A DNA stretch of 64,000 nucleotides. Origin: Mesorhizobium sp. M4B.F.Ca.ET.058.02.1.1. GTDB taxonomy: Bacteria; Pseudomonadota; Alphaproteobacteria; Rhizobiales; Rhizobiaceae. The DNA is taken from assembly GCF_003952505.1 (NCBI RefSeq), contig NZ_CP034450.1:682001-746000 (forward strand), in the 5' to 3' direction. A program made the position numbers and the translations under genes. The notes below the pieces were generated by a model. That model searched no databases and was not told the DNA's origin. It saw only the letters and a list, made by a program, of their open reading frames with translations. Positions 27,010-36,930 of this stretch are shown piece after piece; the stretch's first letter is position 1, and each line of letters begins with the position of its first letter.

Positions 27010-29367
27010 ATGAAGGCAGCATCCAAGTTTATGAGCGCCGCGTCCGCGGTGGCTTTGTCCGCCGCTCTGGTTGTGCCAGGCGCGCTCGCAGTGCAGTTTG
27101 TTGCCACATCGGTAGCCGAAGCCGCAGTCGTCTCGAGAGTGGAGGTCAGCGGCAACCAGCGCGTCGATGCCGACACCATCCGCAACTACATCACGATCAA
27201 GCCTGGCAAGGCGTTCTCCAGCTCCGATATCGATGATGCGGTCAAGGCGCTGTTCGGCACCGGCCTGTTCTCGGATGTGCAGATCAACCAGGTCGGCTCG
27301 ACCCTCGTCGTCAAGGTTTCCGAATACAAGGTCGTGAATCAGGTCCTGTTCCAGGGCAACAAAAAGCTCAAGGACAACGCTCTGCAAGCCGCGGTCCAGC
27401 TCAAGCCGCGCGCGACCTTCTCGCAGCAGACGCTTGATTCCGACGTCGAGGCGGTCAAGGCCGCCTACCGGCGCATCGGTCGCGACGATGCGGCGGTGAC
27501 CACGCAAATCATGGAACTCGGCGACAACCGCGTGAATGTCGTCTTCAACATCAACGAAGGTGGCCGCACCCAGATCGCCGCGATCAATTTCGTCGGCAAC
27601 AGTGCCTATTCCAGCCGCCGTCTGTCCGACGTGATCAACACCAAGCGTTCGTCCTGGCTCTCCTTCGTGCTGCGCGACGACGTCTATGACGAGGACAAGC
27701 TGCGCGCCGATCAGGAGTTGCTGCGCCGCTTCTACTACAATCACGGCTATGCCGATTTCCAGGTGGTCTCGGCGGTCGGCGAGCTCGATGACACCACCAA
27801 CAAATACACTGTCACCATCACCGTGCAGGAAGGCGACCGTTACACCTTCGGCGACGTCAGCGTCGAAAGCACGATTCCCGAAGTCGACTCCAAGTCGCTG
27901 GAATCCGTGATCGAGACCCATAAGGGTGACGTTTACAACGCCAAGGATGTCGAGGATTCCATCATCGCGCTGACCGAGAAGGTCGCCGGCTCCGGCTATG
28001 CCTTCGCCCAGGTGACACCACGCGGCGATCGCAACTTCGAGAACCACACCATTTCGGTGGTCTACACAATCGACCAGGGCACCAAGGCCTATATCGAGCG
28101 TATCGAAATCCGCGGCAACGACCGCACGCGCGACTATGTCATTCGCCGCGAGTTCGATGTCAGCGAAGGCGACGCCTTCAACCAGGTGCTTATCCAGCGC
28201 GCGAAGAAGCGCCTGGAAGCGCTCAATTACTTTGAGAAAGTCGACATCTCGACCGTGCCGGGTTCGCAGCCCGATCAGGTCGTGCTGGTGGTTGACGTGG
28301 TCGAGAAGTCGACCGGCGAATTCTCGATCGGCGCCGGCTATTCGACCGGTGGCGACACGCCTGGTCCGTCGGTCGAAGGCTCGATCACGGAGCGCAACTT
28401 CCTCGGTCGTGGCCAGTACATCAAGCTGGCGGCGGGCGGCGGCAAGAATTCGCGCGACTACAGCATTTCCTTCACCGAGCCTTACTTCCTCGGGCGCCGC
28501 ATTGCCGCCGGCTTCGATGTCTTCCAGCAGACGCGCAATTACACCCACTACGACAGCGAGACGCTGGGCGCCACAGTGCGCTTCGGCCTGCCGATCACCG
28601 ACAGCATTTCCACCCAGCTGGCGTACAACATCGCGCAGGAGAAATACAAATACGATGACTGCGACGACAACGACGATGGCACTCAGGGCGATTGTGATCT
28701 TTCACAGGCCATCAAGGACGGCATCGCTGAAAGCCCCTGGCTGAAATCCTCGGTCAGCTTGGGTCTGGTGTACAACACCATCGACGACATGAAGAACCCG
28801 CATGAGGGTATTTACATCAACGGCACGACCGAAGTCGCCGGTCTCGGCGGCGACGCCAAGTGGGTGAAGCTGACCGGGCGGGCGAGCGTCTATCAGACCT
28901 TGTCCGAGCAGCTCGATCTGGTCGGTCTTGTGTCCGCCGGCGCTGGCCACATCGCAGGGTTTGGCGATGATGGGCTGCGCATTTTCGATCAGTTCCAGAG
29001 CAACGATCGCATGATCCGTGGCTTTGAGTATGGCGGTATCGGCCCGGCGGACGTCGCTACGGGGGATCACCTGGGCGGCACGACCTACTTCAATGCGTCG
29101 GCTGAAGCACAGTTCCCGCTGCCGGTCATTCCGGAAAGCTTCGGCCTGCGCGGTGCTGTTTTCGCGGATGCCGCCACTTTGTACGGCAGCAAGGTGACCA
29201 CCGTCACTCAGACCTCAACCGACATGAAGCTGCGCGCCTCGGTCGGTATCGGCTTGATGTGGGCGTCGCCGTTCGGCCCGATCCGCATCGACTACGCGGT
29301 CCCGGTCAAGAAGGAACCGACCGACGACGTGCAGGAATTCAACTTCGGCATAGCGACCCGTTTCTGA
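27010..29367 (+). CDS. bamA: outer membrane protein assembly factor BamA
   Basis: Core Omp85 protein that folds beta-barrels into the outer membrane, 785 residues. A signal peptide of about 38 residues ends near VAEA. Five POTRA domains occupy roughly 40-385; VEVSGNQRVDADTIRNYI and VLFQGNKKLKDN mark the first two. The barrel follows, with the family motif RGFEYGGIGP and the C-terminal FNFGIATRF ending in Phe, as required for outer-membrane insertion. A short acidic stretch (DDCDDNDDG) lies in a surface loop. It has its own promoter candidate and precedes the lipid A genes. Confidence 0.97.
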   Translation: MKAASKFMSAASAVALSAALVVPGALAVQFVATSVAEAAVVSRVEVSGNQRVDADTIRNYITIKPGKAFSSSDIDDAVKALFGTGLFSDVQINQVGSTLVVKVSEYKVVNQVLFQGNKKLKDNALQAAVQLKPRATFSQQTLDSDVEAVKAAYRRIGRDDAAVTTQIMELGDNRVNVVFNINEGGRTQIAAINFVGNSAYSSRRLSDVINTKRSSWLSFVLRDDVYDEDKLRADQELLRRFYYNHGYADFQVVSAVGELDDTTNKYTVTITVQEGDRYTFGDVSVESTIPEVDSKSLESVIETHKGDVYNAKDVEDSIIALTEKVAGSGYAFAQVTPRGDRNFENHTISVVYTIDQGTKAYIERIEIRGNDRTRDYVIRREFDVSEGDAFNQVLIQRAKKRLEALNYFEKVDISTVPGSQPDQVVLVVDVVEKSTGEFSIGAGYSTGGDTPGPSVEGSITERNFLGRGQYIKLAAGGGKNSRDYSISFTEPYFLGRRIAAGFDVFQQTRNYTHYDSETLGATVRFGLPITDSISTQLAYNIAQEKYKYDDCDDNDDGTQGDCDLSQAIKDGIAESPWLKSSVSLGLVYNTIDDMKNPHEGIYINGTTEVAGLGGDAKWVKLTGRASVYQTLSEQLDLVGLVSAGAGHIAGFGDDGLRIFDQFQSNDRMIRGFEYGGIGPADVATGDHLGGTTYFNASAEAQFPLPVIPESFGLRGAVFADAATLYGSKVTTVTQTSTDMKLRASVGIGLMWASPFGPIRIDYAVPVKKEPTDDVQEFNFGIATRF

Positions 29368-29445
29368 TCCGCGGGTAACAATGCTTCCGGGCCGCCATGC
29401 GGTCCGGAAGAGCGTGATCCGACCTAGCTGGATATTGCTTCTGGA

Positions 29446-30501
29446 ATGACCGATCCGGTGTTCTTCGCGCCATCACGCCGGTATACGGCCGGCGAAGTCG
29501 CGAATCTGACCGGCGCTCAGCTTGTCGATTCTGCCCAGTCGCATGTCTCCATCGAAGCCCTAGCACCTGCCAACGAGGGCGGCGAGAACGCGCTCGTCTT
29601 CGTCGACGGTAGGCGCAATTTTGCCCTCATGCCGTTGTTGAAGGCCGCGGCGGTTCTTTGCCCGGCCGAATTCGCCAGCAAGGCGCCGGCGGGCATAGCG
29701 GTGCTTACCCATCCGCGCCCGCAGCAGGCATTCGCGCTGGTCGGGCGCCTTCTGTTCCCGCAGGCGGCCACACCCGGGCCAATGACCGGCGAAACCGGAA
29801 TCTCGCCGCATGCCCATGTCGACCCCTCGGCGCATGTCGAGGCCGGCGCGATCGTCGAGGCCGGCGCGGTCATCGGTCCGCGCGTTTCGGTCGGCAACGG
29901 CACCATCATCGCTCCGCATGCGGTGATCGGCCATTCCTCCCAGATCGGCCGTGACGGCTATATCGGCCCGGGTGCCAGCGTGCAGTACGCGCTGATCGGC
30001 AACCGCGTCATCATCCATGGCGGCGCCAGGATCGGCCAGGACGGCTTCGGCTTCGTGGCCGGCGCCAAGGGCCCGGAGCGCGTGCCGCAGATCGGTCGCG
30101 TCATCATCCAAGACGACGTCGAGATCGGCTCCAATTCGACCGTCGATCGCGGCGCGATGTCCGACACCATCATCGGCCAGGGCACCAAGATCGACAATCT
30201 GGTGCAGATCGCCCACAATGTTCGTATCGGTCGCAATTGCATTATAGCGGGGCTTTCGGGTATTTCCGGTTCGGTCGTCGTCGGCGATGGTGTCACCATG
30301 GGTGGCGGCGTCGGCCTAGCCGATCATTTGACCATAGGGCCTGGGGCCAAGCTTGCAGCGAGAAGCGGATTCATGAGCAACGTCCCGGCGGGCGAGATCT
30401 GGGGAGGCTATCCGGCGCAGCCGATGGCCGAGGCCATGCGTGAAATCGCCATGCTGCGCAAGCTGGCCAGGACCCGCAAACAAGGCGATGGGAATGGCTG
30501 A
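29446..30501 (+). CDS. lpxD: UDP-3-O-acylglucosamine N-acyltransferase
   Basis: Third step of lipid A synthesis, adding a hydroxyacyl chain from acyl-ACP. 351 residues. The N-terminal uridine-binding domain covers about 1-110. A left-handed beta helix of hexapeptide repeats follows from about 120 to 310 (for example [16 protein letters not shown]). The catalytic His is in [10 protein letters not shown]. Its end overlaps the fabZ start by eight bases. Confidence 0.96.
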   Translation: MTDPVFFAPSRRYTAGEVANLTGAQLVDSAQSHVSIEALAPANEGGENALVFVDGRRNFALMPLLKAAAVLCPAEFASKAPAGIAVLTHPRPQQAFALVGRLLFPQAATPGPMTGETGISPHAHVDPSAHVEAGAIVEAGAVIGPRVSVGNGTIIAPHAVIGHSSQIGRDGYIGPGASVQYALIGNRVIIHGGARIGQDGFGFVAGAKGPERVPQIGRVIIQDDVEIGSNSTVDRGAMSDTIIGQGTKIDNLVQIAHNVRIGRNCIIAGLSGISGSVVVGDGVTMGGGVGLADHLTIGPGAKLAARSGFMSNVPAGEIWGGYPAQPMAEAMREIAMLRKLARTRKQGDGNG

Positions 30502-30952
30502 TATGGTGGCGACGCTTGAGGCGGTCGACATAATGGGGCTTATGAAGCTCCTGCCGCACCGCTATCCGTTCCTGCTGATCGACCGCATCGTCGACATCGA
30601 TGGCGACGAGTCCGCCGTCGGCATCAAGAACGTGACCATCAACGAGCCGCATTTCCAGGGCCATTTCCCGCAGCAGCCAGTGATGCCCGGCGTGCTGATC
30701 ATCGAGGCCATGGCGCAGACCGCCGGCGCGATCTGCATCCGCAGCCTCAACACGGAAAAGCCATCGCTGGTCTATTTCATGACCATCGACAATGCGAAGT
30801 TTCGCAAGCCGGTCGTTCCCGGCGACCAGCTCAGGATTCACGTCAAGAAGATCAAGAAGCGCGGCAACCTGCTCAAATTCGCCTGCGAAGCGATGGTCGA
30901 TGGAGCAAAAGCTGCGGAAGCCGAGGTTTCGGCTATGATGGTCACCGGCTGA
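30494..30952 (+). CDS. fabZ: 3-hydroxyacyl-ACP dehydratase FabZ
   Basis: Dehydrates 3-hydroxyacyl-ACP in fatty acid elongation and competes with LpxA/LpxD for the same substrate. 152 residues of hot-dog fold. Catalytic His57 is in EPHFQGHFP and Glu71 in [10 protein letters not shown]. The start [13 protein letters not shown] is chosen. ATGs at 30488 and 30503 are alternatives, and any of them overlaps or abuts the lpxD stop. It sits between lpxD and lpxA, the standard order. Confidence 0.96.
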   Translation: MADMVATLEAVDIMGLMKLLPHRYPFLLIDRIVDIDGDESAVGIKNVTINEPHFQGHFPQQPVMPGVLIIEAMAQTAGAICIRSLNTEKPSLVYFMTIDNAKFRKPVVPGDQLRIHVKKIKKRGNLLKFACEAMVDGAKAAEAEVSAMMVTG

Positions 30953-30961
30953 CGGTTCAAA

Positions 30962-31801
30962 ATGCTCATGAAAGTCCAGACTGAAATCCACCCTTCCTCG
31001 GTCGTCGAAGAAGGGGCCCAGCTCGGCGAAGGCGTTCGCATCGGACCCTTCTGCCACGTCGGCCCCGATGCCGTCATCGGCGACCGGGTCGAGCTTGTCG
31101 GCCATGTCTCGGTGATGGGCGCGACCACCATCGGCGCCGCCACCAAGGTCTATCCGATGGCCATACTCGGCGCGCCGCCGCAGAACACCAAGCACAAGGG
31201 TGGCCGCACGACGCTGGTGATCGGCGAGAACTGCACGATCCGCGAAGGCGTGACCATGCATCTCGGCACCGATTCCAGCCGCGGCGAGACGACGGTGGGC
31301 GACAATGGCAATTTCCTCGCCTATGCCCACATTGCCCATGACTGCGTCGTCGGCAAGAACGCCACCTTCGCCAACGGCGCGACGTTGGGCGGCCACTGCG
31401 AGATCGGTGACAACGTCTATGTTGGCGGCCTCACCGCCGTTCACCAGTTCGTCCGCATCGGCAACAACGCCTTCATCGGCGGCTGCTCTGCGGTCGTCGG
31501 CGACGTCATTCCCTATGCGATCGCCGCCGGCAACCGCGCCAGCCTTCGCGGCCTCAACATCGTCGGCCTGAAGCGTTCCGGCCTGCCGCGCGCCGAGATC
31601 CACCTGTTGCGCAAGGCCTACAGGACGATCTTCGACCGCTCCCGAACCGTCGGCGAGAACATAGAGTTCGCCAAGGCGGAATTCGCTTCCTCGCCGACGG
31701 CCATGAAAATCATCGATTTCATCGCCAATCGCGGCAAGCGGCACTATGCCGTCCCGTCGCTCAAGGGTGGCGACGGCGACGATGCCGACGATGAAGGCTG
31801 A
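30962..31801 (+). CDS. lpxA: UDP-N-acetylglucosamine acyltransferase
   Basis: First step of lipid A synthesis. Trimeric left-handed beta-helix enzyme of 279 residues. The catalytic His is in AHIAHD (about residue 126), and the chain-length-measuring region GNNAFIGGCSAVVGDVIPY follows. A C-terminal helical domain starts near 195. A second ATG two codons in is possible. Its last 11 bases overlap the lpxI start. Confidence 0.97.
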   Translation: MLMKVQTEIHPSSVVEEGAQLGEGVRIGPFCHVGPDAVIGDRVELVGHVSVMGATTIGAATKVYPMAILGAPPQNTKHKGGRTTLVIGENCTIREGVTMHLGTDSSRGETTVGDNGNFLAYAHIAHDCVVGKNATFANGATLGGHCEIGDNVYVGGLTAVHQFVRIGNNAFIGGCSAVVGDVIPYAIAAGNRASLRGLNIVGLKRSGLPRAEIHLLRKAYRTIFDRSRTVGENIEFAKAEFASSPTAMKIIDFIANRGKRHYAVPSLKGGDGDDADDEG

Positions 31802-32690
31802 GGCTGCCGGAGCCAAGTTGGACCTCGCGCCGGGCTCAAGGGTCGGCATCATCGCCGGCGGCGGCAGCCTGCCGGTGGAAGTCGCGGCTAGCCTCGCAAG
31901 GCAGGGACATCCGCCCGTCATCATCGCGGCCGAAGGCGAGGTCGACCGCAAGCAGGACCTCGCCGGCTACGAGACAGAGCAGCTCGCGCTCGAATCGTTC
32001 GGCTCGCTGGTGCCTTTGCTCAGGCGCAAGCGAATCAGCCACCTCGTGCTGGCCGGCGAGATCAGGCGCAGGCCGAAATTGACCGCCATGCGGCCGAGCC
32101 TCGGCCTGCTGGCTGCCGTGCCTACAGTGGTGATGGGGCTGGCGCGCGGTGACGACGGCTTGCTGAGGATGCTGACGCGTTTCCTGGAAAAGCGCGGCAT
32201 CAAGGTCGTTGGCGCGCATGAGATCGTGCCCGAACTGCTTGCGAGCGATGGCTCGCTGACCACGGCCAAGCCGGGCAAATCCGACTGGCGCGACATCGAG
32301 GCCGCCAGGGTCGCGGCAAAGGCGATCGGTGCTCTCGATATCGGGCAGGCCGCGGTCGCAATCGGCGGCAGGGCGATCGCGCTGGAGGGCATCGAGGGCA
32401 CTAACGGGCTGCTCGAGCGGACCAGACAATTGCGCGACCATGGCAGGCTCGCCGGCAAGACGCGCGGCGTTCTGGTCAAATGCGCCAAGCCTGGTCAGGA
32501 ACTGCGCGCCGATCTGCCGTCCATCGGCCCGCGGACGGTCGAGGCCGCATATGAAGCGGGACTGGCGGGGATTGCGGTTGAGGCCGGCCGCTCGCTGATC
32601 CTTGAAGCTCCCGACACCATCGCGCGCGCCAATGCGCTCGGCCTGTTCATCGTCGGCCTTCCTGTCGAGGAGCCGGCTCATGGCCAATGA
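31791..32690 (+). CDS. lpxI: UDP-2,3-diacylglucosamine pyrophosphatase LpxI (DUF1009)
   Basis: Makes lipid X in bacteria that lack LpxH. 299 residues. The N-terminal domain has VGIIAGGGSLPVEVA and LVLAGEIRRRPKL. The C-terminal DUF1009 domain contains GKSDWRDIEAARVAAKAIGALDIGQ and VEAGRSLILE. The start overlaps lpxA by 11 bases, and its end overlaps lpxB by 11. LpxI in place of LpxH is the norm for alphaproteobacteria. Confidence 0.95.
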   Translation: MKAEAAGAKLDLAPGSRVGIIAGGGSLPVEVAASLARQGHPPVIIAAEGEVDRKQDLAGYETEQLALESFGSLVPLLRRKRISHLVLAGEIRRRPKLTAMRPSLGLLAAVPTVVMGLARGDDGLLRMLTRFLEKRGIKVVGAHEIVPELLASDGSLTTAKPGKSDWRDIEAARVAAKAIGALDIGQAAVAIGGRAIALEGIEGTNGLLERTRQLRDHGRLAGKTRGVLVKCAKPGQELRADLPSIGPRTVEAAYEAGLAGIAVEAGRSLILEAPDTIARANALGLFIVGLPVEEPAHGQ

Positions 32691-33846
32691 CAAGCCGCTG
32701 AAGATCGCCGTCGTCGCCGGCGAGGAATCGGGCGACATGCTTGGCGCCGACATCGTCGCGGCACTGAAGCGGACGACCGGCCGCGATGTTCAGCTTATCG
32801 GCATCGGCGGCCGGCATCTGCAGGCGCTCGGGCTTAAGTCCCTGTTCGACGGCGGCGAGATCGCGCTGATGGGCTTCAGCGCTATCCTGCGCGACCTGCC
32901 GCGGCTGATCAGGCGGATCGGCCAGACGGCAAGCATGATCGCCGCCGAAAAACCCGACTGCCTCATCACCATCGACAGCCCGGATTTCTCGCTGCGCGTG
33001 GCGAAGAAGGTGCGGGCCGCCAACCCGTCGATCCCGATCGTCCACTATGTCTGCCCGAGCGTCTGGGCATGGCGGCCGGGCAGGGCGGTGGCGATGAAGC
33101 CCTATGTCGATCATATCCTTTGCATCCTGCCCTTCGAGGTGAAGGCGCTCGCCCGCCTTGGCGGCCCGCCCGGCACCTATGTCGGGCATCGCCTGGCGCG
33201 GGATCCGGGCGTGCTTGGCGCCGCCAAGGCGCAGGGCCTGCCGCGGGACCTGGCGGGGGATCGCGTCAAGACGCTGCTGGTGCTGCCGGGTTCCCGACGT
33301 GGCGAAGTGCGCCGGCTGATCGAGCCGTTCGGCAAGACGATGTCGATCCTGCGCCAGCGCGGGCATCGCCTGCGTCTGCTCTTGCCGACGGTGCCGCATG
33401 TGGCCGACCTGGTCAGGGCTTCGGTCGCCAGTTGGGACGACAAACCGGAGATTGTCGTCGAGCCGGAACGCAAATGGCAGGCCTTCGGCAAGGCTGATGC
33501 CGCGCTGATCGCCTCGGGGACAGTATCGCTCGAGCTGGCCCTGTCGGGCGTGCCGATGGTGTCCTGCTACAAGCTCGATCCCGTGGCGCGTCTGGTCATG
33601 CCGCATCTCATTTCCGTCTGGTCGGCGCTGCTGCCCAATCTGATCTCGGACCGGACCCTCGTTCCGGAGTTTTACGACCAGTATGTCCTGCCGGAGAACC
33701 TCGCCAGGCAACTGGAGACGCTATTTTCCGACACCGGCATGCGCGCCTGGCAGAAGGACGGTTTCGCCGAGATCGCGCTGCGCATGGCAACGGACAGACC
33801 GTCCGGCGATATCGCCGCCGAAGTCGTTCTCCGGCACATCAAATAA
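32680..33846 (+). CDS. lpxB: lipid-A-disaccharide synthase
   Basis: Glycosyltransferase family 19 enzyme joining lipid X and UDP-diacylglucosamine, 388 residues, peripheral to the inner membrane. The N-terminal AGEESGDMLGADIV, the CPSVWAWRPGRA block and LLVLPGSRRGEVRRL are diagnostic. GAGGAGCCGGCTC precedes the ATG. It is the last gene of the operon and is followed by a terminator. Confidence 0.97.
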   Translation: MANDKPLKIAVVAGEESGDMLGADIVAALKRTTGRDVQLIGIGGRHLQALGLKSLFDGGEIALMGFSAILRDLPRLIRRIGQTASMIAAEKPDCLITIDSPDFSLRVAKKVRAANPSIPIVHYVCPSVWAWRPGRAVAMKPYVDHILCILPFEVKALARLGGPPGTYVGHRLARDPGVLGAAKAQGLPRDLAGDRVKTLLVLPGSRRGEVRRLIEPFGKTMSILRQRGHRLRLLLPTVPHVADLVRASVASWDDKPEIVVEPERKWQAFGKADAALIASGTVSLELALSGVPMVSCYKLDPVARLVMPHLISVWSALLPNLISDRTLVPEFYDQYVLPENLARQLETLFSDTGMRAWQKDGFAEIALRMATDRPSGDIAAEVVLRHIK

Positions 33847-33871
33847 AAAGCGCCCTTGCGGGCGCCTTTTT
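33846..33871 (+). terminator. intrinsic terminator after lpxB
   Basis: GCGCCC (33850-33855) and GGGCGC (33860-33865) form the stem, flanked by AAAAA on the left and CTTTTT on the right. It lies between the convergent lpxB and gltA and could work in both directions. Confidence 0.8.
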
Positions 33872-33892
33872 GATCTGTTCGCTCGGGCGCGA

Positions 33893-35221
33893 TCAGCGCT
33901 TGGCGATCGGCACGTAGTCGCGTTCCGCGGCACCGGTGTAGAGCTGACGCGGCCGGCCGATCTTCTGGTGCGGATCCTCGATCATTTCCTTCCACTGCGC
34001 GATCCAGCCGACGGTGCGGGCAACCGCGAACAGCACGGTGAACATGGTGGTGGGGAAGCCCAGCGCCTTCAGCGTAATGCCGGAATAGAAGTCGACATTC
34101 GGGTAAAGCTTCTTCTCGATGAAGTAGGCGTCGGTGAGCGCGATCTTCTCCAGCTCCATGGCGATGTCGAGCAGCGGATCATCCTTGATGCCGAGCTCGC
34201 CCAGCACCTCATGCGCTGTCTTCTGCATGATCTTGGCGCGCGGATCGTAGTTCTTGTAGACGCGGTGGCCGAAGCCCATCAGCCGGAACGGATCGTTCTT
34301 GTCCTTGGCGCGGGCGATGAATTCCGGGATGTGGTCGACATGGCCGATCTCGCCCAGCATGTTGAGCGCCGCTTCGTTGGCGCCGCCATGCGCCGGGCCC
34401 CAGAGGCAGGCAATGCCGGCCGCAATGCAGGCGAAGGGGTTTGCGCCCGAAGAGCCGGCGAGACGAACCGTCGAGGTGGAGGCGTTCTGCTCGTGGTCGG
34501 CGTGCAGGATGAAGATGCGTTCCATGGCGCGCGCCAGCACCGGATTGATCTTGTATTCCTCGCAGGGCACCGCAAAGCACATGTGCAGGAAGTTGGCGGC
34601 GAAGTTCAGCTCGTTCTTCGGATAAATGAAGGGCTGGCCGATGTGGTACTTGTAGGCCATCGCCGCGATCGTCGGCATCTTGGCGATGAGCCGCATCGAG
34701 GCGACCATGCGCTGGTACGGATCCGAGATGTCGGTCGAGTCATGATAGAAGGCCGAGAGCGCGCCGACCACGCCGCACATGACGGCCATTGGATGCGCAT
34801 CGCGGCGGAAACCGGTGAAGAAGCGCGACATCTGCTCATGCACCATGGTGTGGCGCGTCACCCGGTAGTCGAAGTCGTCTTTCTGCGCCTTGGTAGGCAA
34901 CTCGCCATAGAGCAGCAGGTAGCAGACCTCGAGGAAGTCGCCATGCTCGGCGAGCTGGTCGATCGGATAGCCGCGGTGCAGCAGGATGCCGGCGTCGCCG
35001 TCGATGAAGGTGATGGCCGACTCGCAGCTGGCCGTAGAGGTGAAGCCGGGATCGTAGGTGAAGGCGCCGGTGGTGCTGTAGAGCGAGCCGATATCGATGA
35101 CGTCAGGCCCGACGGAACCGCTTCGCACCTTGAACTCGTGCGTCTTGCCGGCGAGCTCCAGCTTGGCGGTCGACCCGTGCGGTTTGGCGCTCGGTTCCAG
35201 TTTCGTTGCAGCTTCGCTCAT
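33893..35221 (-). CDS. gltA: citrate synthase (type II)
   Basis: Condenses acetyl-CoA and oxaloacetate at the entry of the TCA cycle. 442 residues, hexameric type II form. The block [12 protein letters not shown] with a catalytic His and the [16 protein letters not shown] region are intact. The start [13 protein letters not shown] is set by AAAAAGGAGTTTGCTA before the ATG. A 182-base gap separates it from gltX, so it probably has its own promoter. Confidence 0.97.
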   Translation of the reverse strand: MSEAATKLEPSAKPHGSTAKLELAGKTHEFKVRSGSVGPDVIDIGSLYSTTGAFTYDPGFTSTASCESAITFIDGDAGILLHRGYPIDQLAEHGDFLEVCYLLLYGELPTKAQKDDFDYRVTRHTMVHEQMSRFFTGFRRDAHPMAVMCGVVGALSAFYHDSTDISDPYQRMVASMRLIAKMPTIAAMAYKYHIGQPFIYPKNELNFAANFLHMCFAVPCEEYKINPVLARAMERIFILHADHEQNASTSTVRLAGSSGANPFACIAAGIACLWGPAHGGANEAALNMLGEIGHVDHIPEFIARAKDKNDPFRLMGFGHRVYKNYDPRAKIMQKTAHEVLGELGIKDDPLLDIAMELEKIALTDAYFIEKKLYPNVDFYSGITLKALGFPTTMFTVLFAVARTVGWIAQWKEMIEDPHQKIGRPRQLYTGAAERDYVPIAKR

Positions 35222-35403
35222 TAGCAAACTCCTTTTTGTTTCCTCATGCCGGCAAGGCAAATCCTGCAAACGACACGTCGAAATCACCGGAATGCGCGTA
35301 CTCGCCACCGCATTTTAGGAGGTGCGTGCCAGATTGGGCCAAGGCCTAATGTTGCACTGCGAAACGCACCTTTCAATGCCAATCTTTTTGGGCCAGTTCG
35401 CTC

Positions 35404-36828
35404 CTAATCGATTTGATCCGCGATGCGCGCCAGGCTTTCCTCGCGGCCGAGCACGGCAAGCACATCGAACACGCCGGGCGACGTGCTCCGGCCGGTCAGC
35501 GCGGCCCGCAGCGGCTGCGCCACGGCGCCGAGCTTGTGGCCGCCGGCCTGGGCGAACTCGCGGATCGCTGCCTCGGCGGCCGCGGCCGTCCAGTCGCCGG
35601 GAACCGCCGTCAAAGCCGCATGGGCGCCGCGGAGGACGGCGCGCGCCTCGCCGGAAAGCAGCGCCGCCGCCTTTTCGTCGACCGGCAACGGCCGCTCGGC
35701 AAACAGGAAGCCGGCGCCGTCGACCAGTTCGACCAGCGTCTTGGCGCGCTCCTTAAGCCCGGGCAGGGCCGCGAGCAACTGCGCCTTCTTCTTGTCGTCG
35801 AGCCGGGCGGCGAGCGCCGGGCCGCCTTCGAGATAGGGCAGGGTGGCGACGAAGATGTCGAACAGCGCATGATCGTCCATCTTGCGCATATGGACGCCGT
35901 TCAGCGCCTCGAGCTTGGCGAAGTCGAAGCGGGCGGCGCCCTTGTTGACGTCGCCGATGTCGAACCAGCCGATCATGTCTTTGATCGACATGACTTCGTC
36001 GTCGCCGTGGCTCCAGCCGAGGCGGGCGAGATAGTTGAGCAGGGCCTCCGGCAAGTAGCCCATCGAACGATAGGCCTCGACGCCGAGCGCGCCGTGCCGC
36101 TTCGACAGCTTGGCGCCGTCGGCGCCATGGATCAGCGGGATGTGCGACATCGAAGGCACATCCCAGCCCATGGCGTTGTAGATCACCGTCTGGCGCGCGG
36201 CGTTGGTCAGATGGTCGTCGCCGCGGATGATGTGGGTGACGCCCATGTCGTGATCGTCGACGACGACGGCGTGCATGTAGGTCGGGTTGCCGTCCGAGCG
36301 CAGGATGATGAAGTCGTCGAGGTCCTTGTTGGGAAAGCGCACCTCGCCCTGCACCCGGTCGTGCACGACGGTCTCGCCCTCGGCCGGCGCCTTGATGCGG
36401 ATGGCGCCCTTGATGCCGGGCGGCGCCTCGGACGGGTCGCGGTCGCGCCATTGGCCGTTATAGCGTGGCGGCAGGCCCTTGGCGCGCGCCGCCTCGCGCA
36501 TCGCCTCGAGCTCCGCAGGCGTCTCATAGCTGTAATAGGCCTTGCCCAGGCGCACGAGCTCCACGGCCACCTCGCGATGGCGCGGCGCGCGCTCGAACTG
36601 CGAAACCGCCTCACCGTCCCATGAGAGGCCGAGCCAGGTTAGTCCGTCCAGGATGGCAGCGGTTGCCGCCTCGGTGGAGCGCTCGCGATCGGTATCCTCG
36701 ATGCGCAGCAGCATCGTGCCGCCGGAGTGCCTGGCATAGAGCCAGTTGAACAGCGCCGTGCGCGCTCCGCCAATGTGCAGGTAGCCTGTCGGCGAGGGGG
36801 CAAAACGGGTGACGACCTTGTCGGACAT
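35404..36828 (-). CDS. gltX: glutamate-tRNA ligase
   Basis: Charges tRNA-Glu, and in most alphaproteobacteria also tRNA-Gln for later amidation. 474 residues. The class I HIGH motif appears as HIGG at residues 18-21 and KMSKS as KLSKR at 240-244. The start [15 protein letters not shown] is conserved. Alphaproteobacteria often carry two GltX paralogues; this is the one next to gltA. It is divergent from comEC. Confidence 0.96.
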   Translation of the reverse strand: MSDKVVTRFAPSPTGYLHIGGARTALFNWLYARHSGGTMLLRIEDTDRERSTEAATAAILDGLTWLGLSWDGEAVSQFERAPRHREVAVELVRLGKAYYSYETPAELEAMREAARAKGLPPRYNGQWRDRDPSEAPPGIKGAIRIKAPAEGETVVHDRVQGEVRFPNKDLDDFIILRSDGNPTYMHAVVVDDHDMGVTHIIRGDDHLTNAARQTVIYNAMGWDVPSMSHIPLIHGADGAKLSKRHGALGVEAYRSMGYLPEALLNYLARLGWSHGDDEVMSIKDMIGWFDIGDVNKGAARFDFAKLEALNGVHMRKMDDHALFDIFVATLPYLEGGPALAARLDDKKKAQLLAALPGLKERAKTLVELVDGAGFLFAERPLPVDEKAAALLSGEARAVLRGAHAALTAVPGDWTAAAAEAAIREFAQAGGHKLGAVAQPLRAALTGRSTSPGVFDVLAVLGREESLARIADQID

Positions 36829-36930
36829 GGCACTCTCAGGCTGGCATAGGAAGCGGGCGTGATTGCGCGGACTTTCGCGCTTCGCGCGTTCATGTAGCAT
36901 AGGAGGTCTGGGGCGCAAGGGGCAGACCCG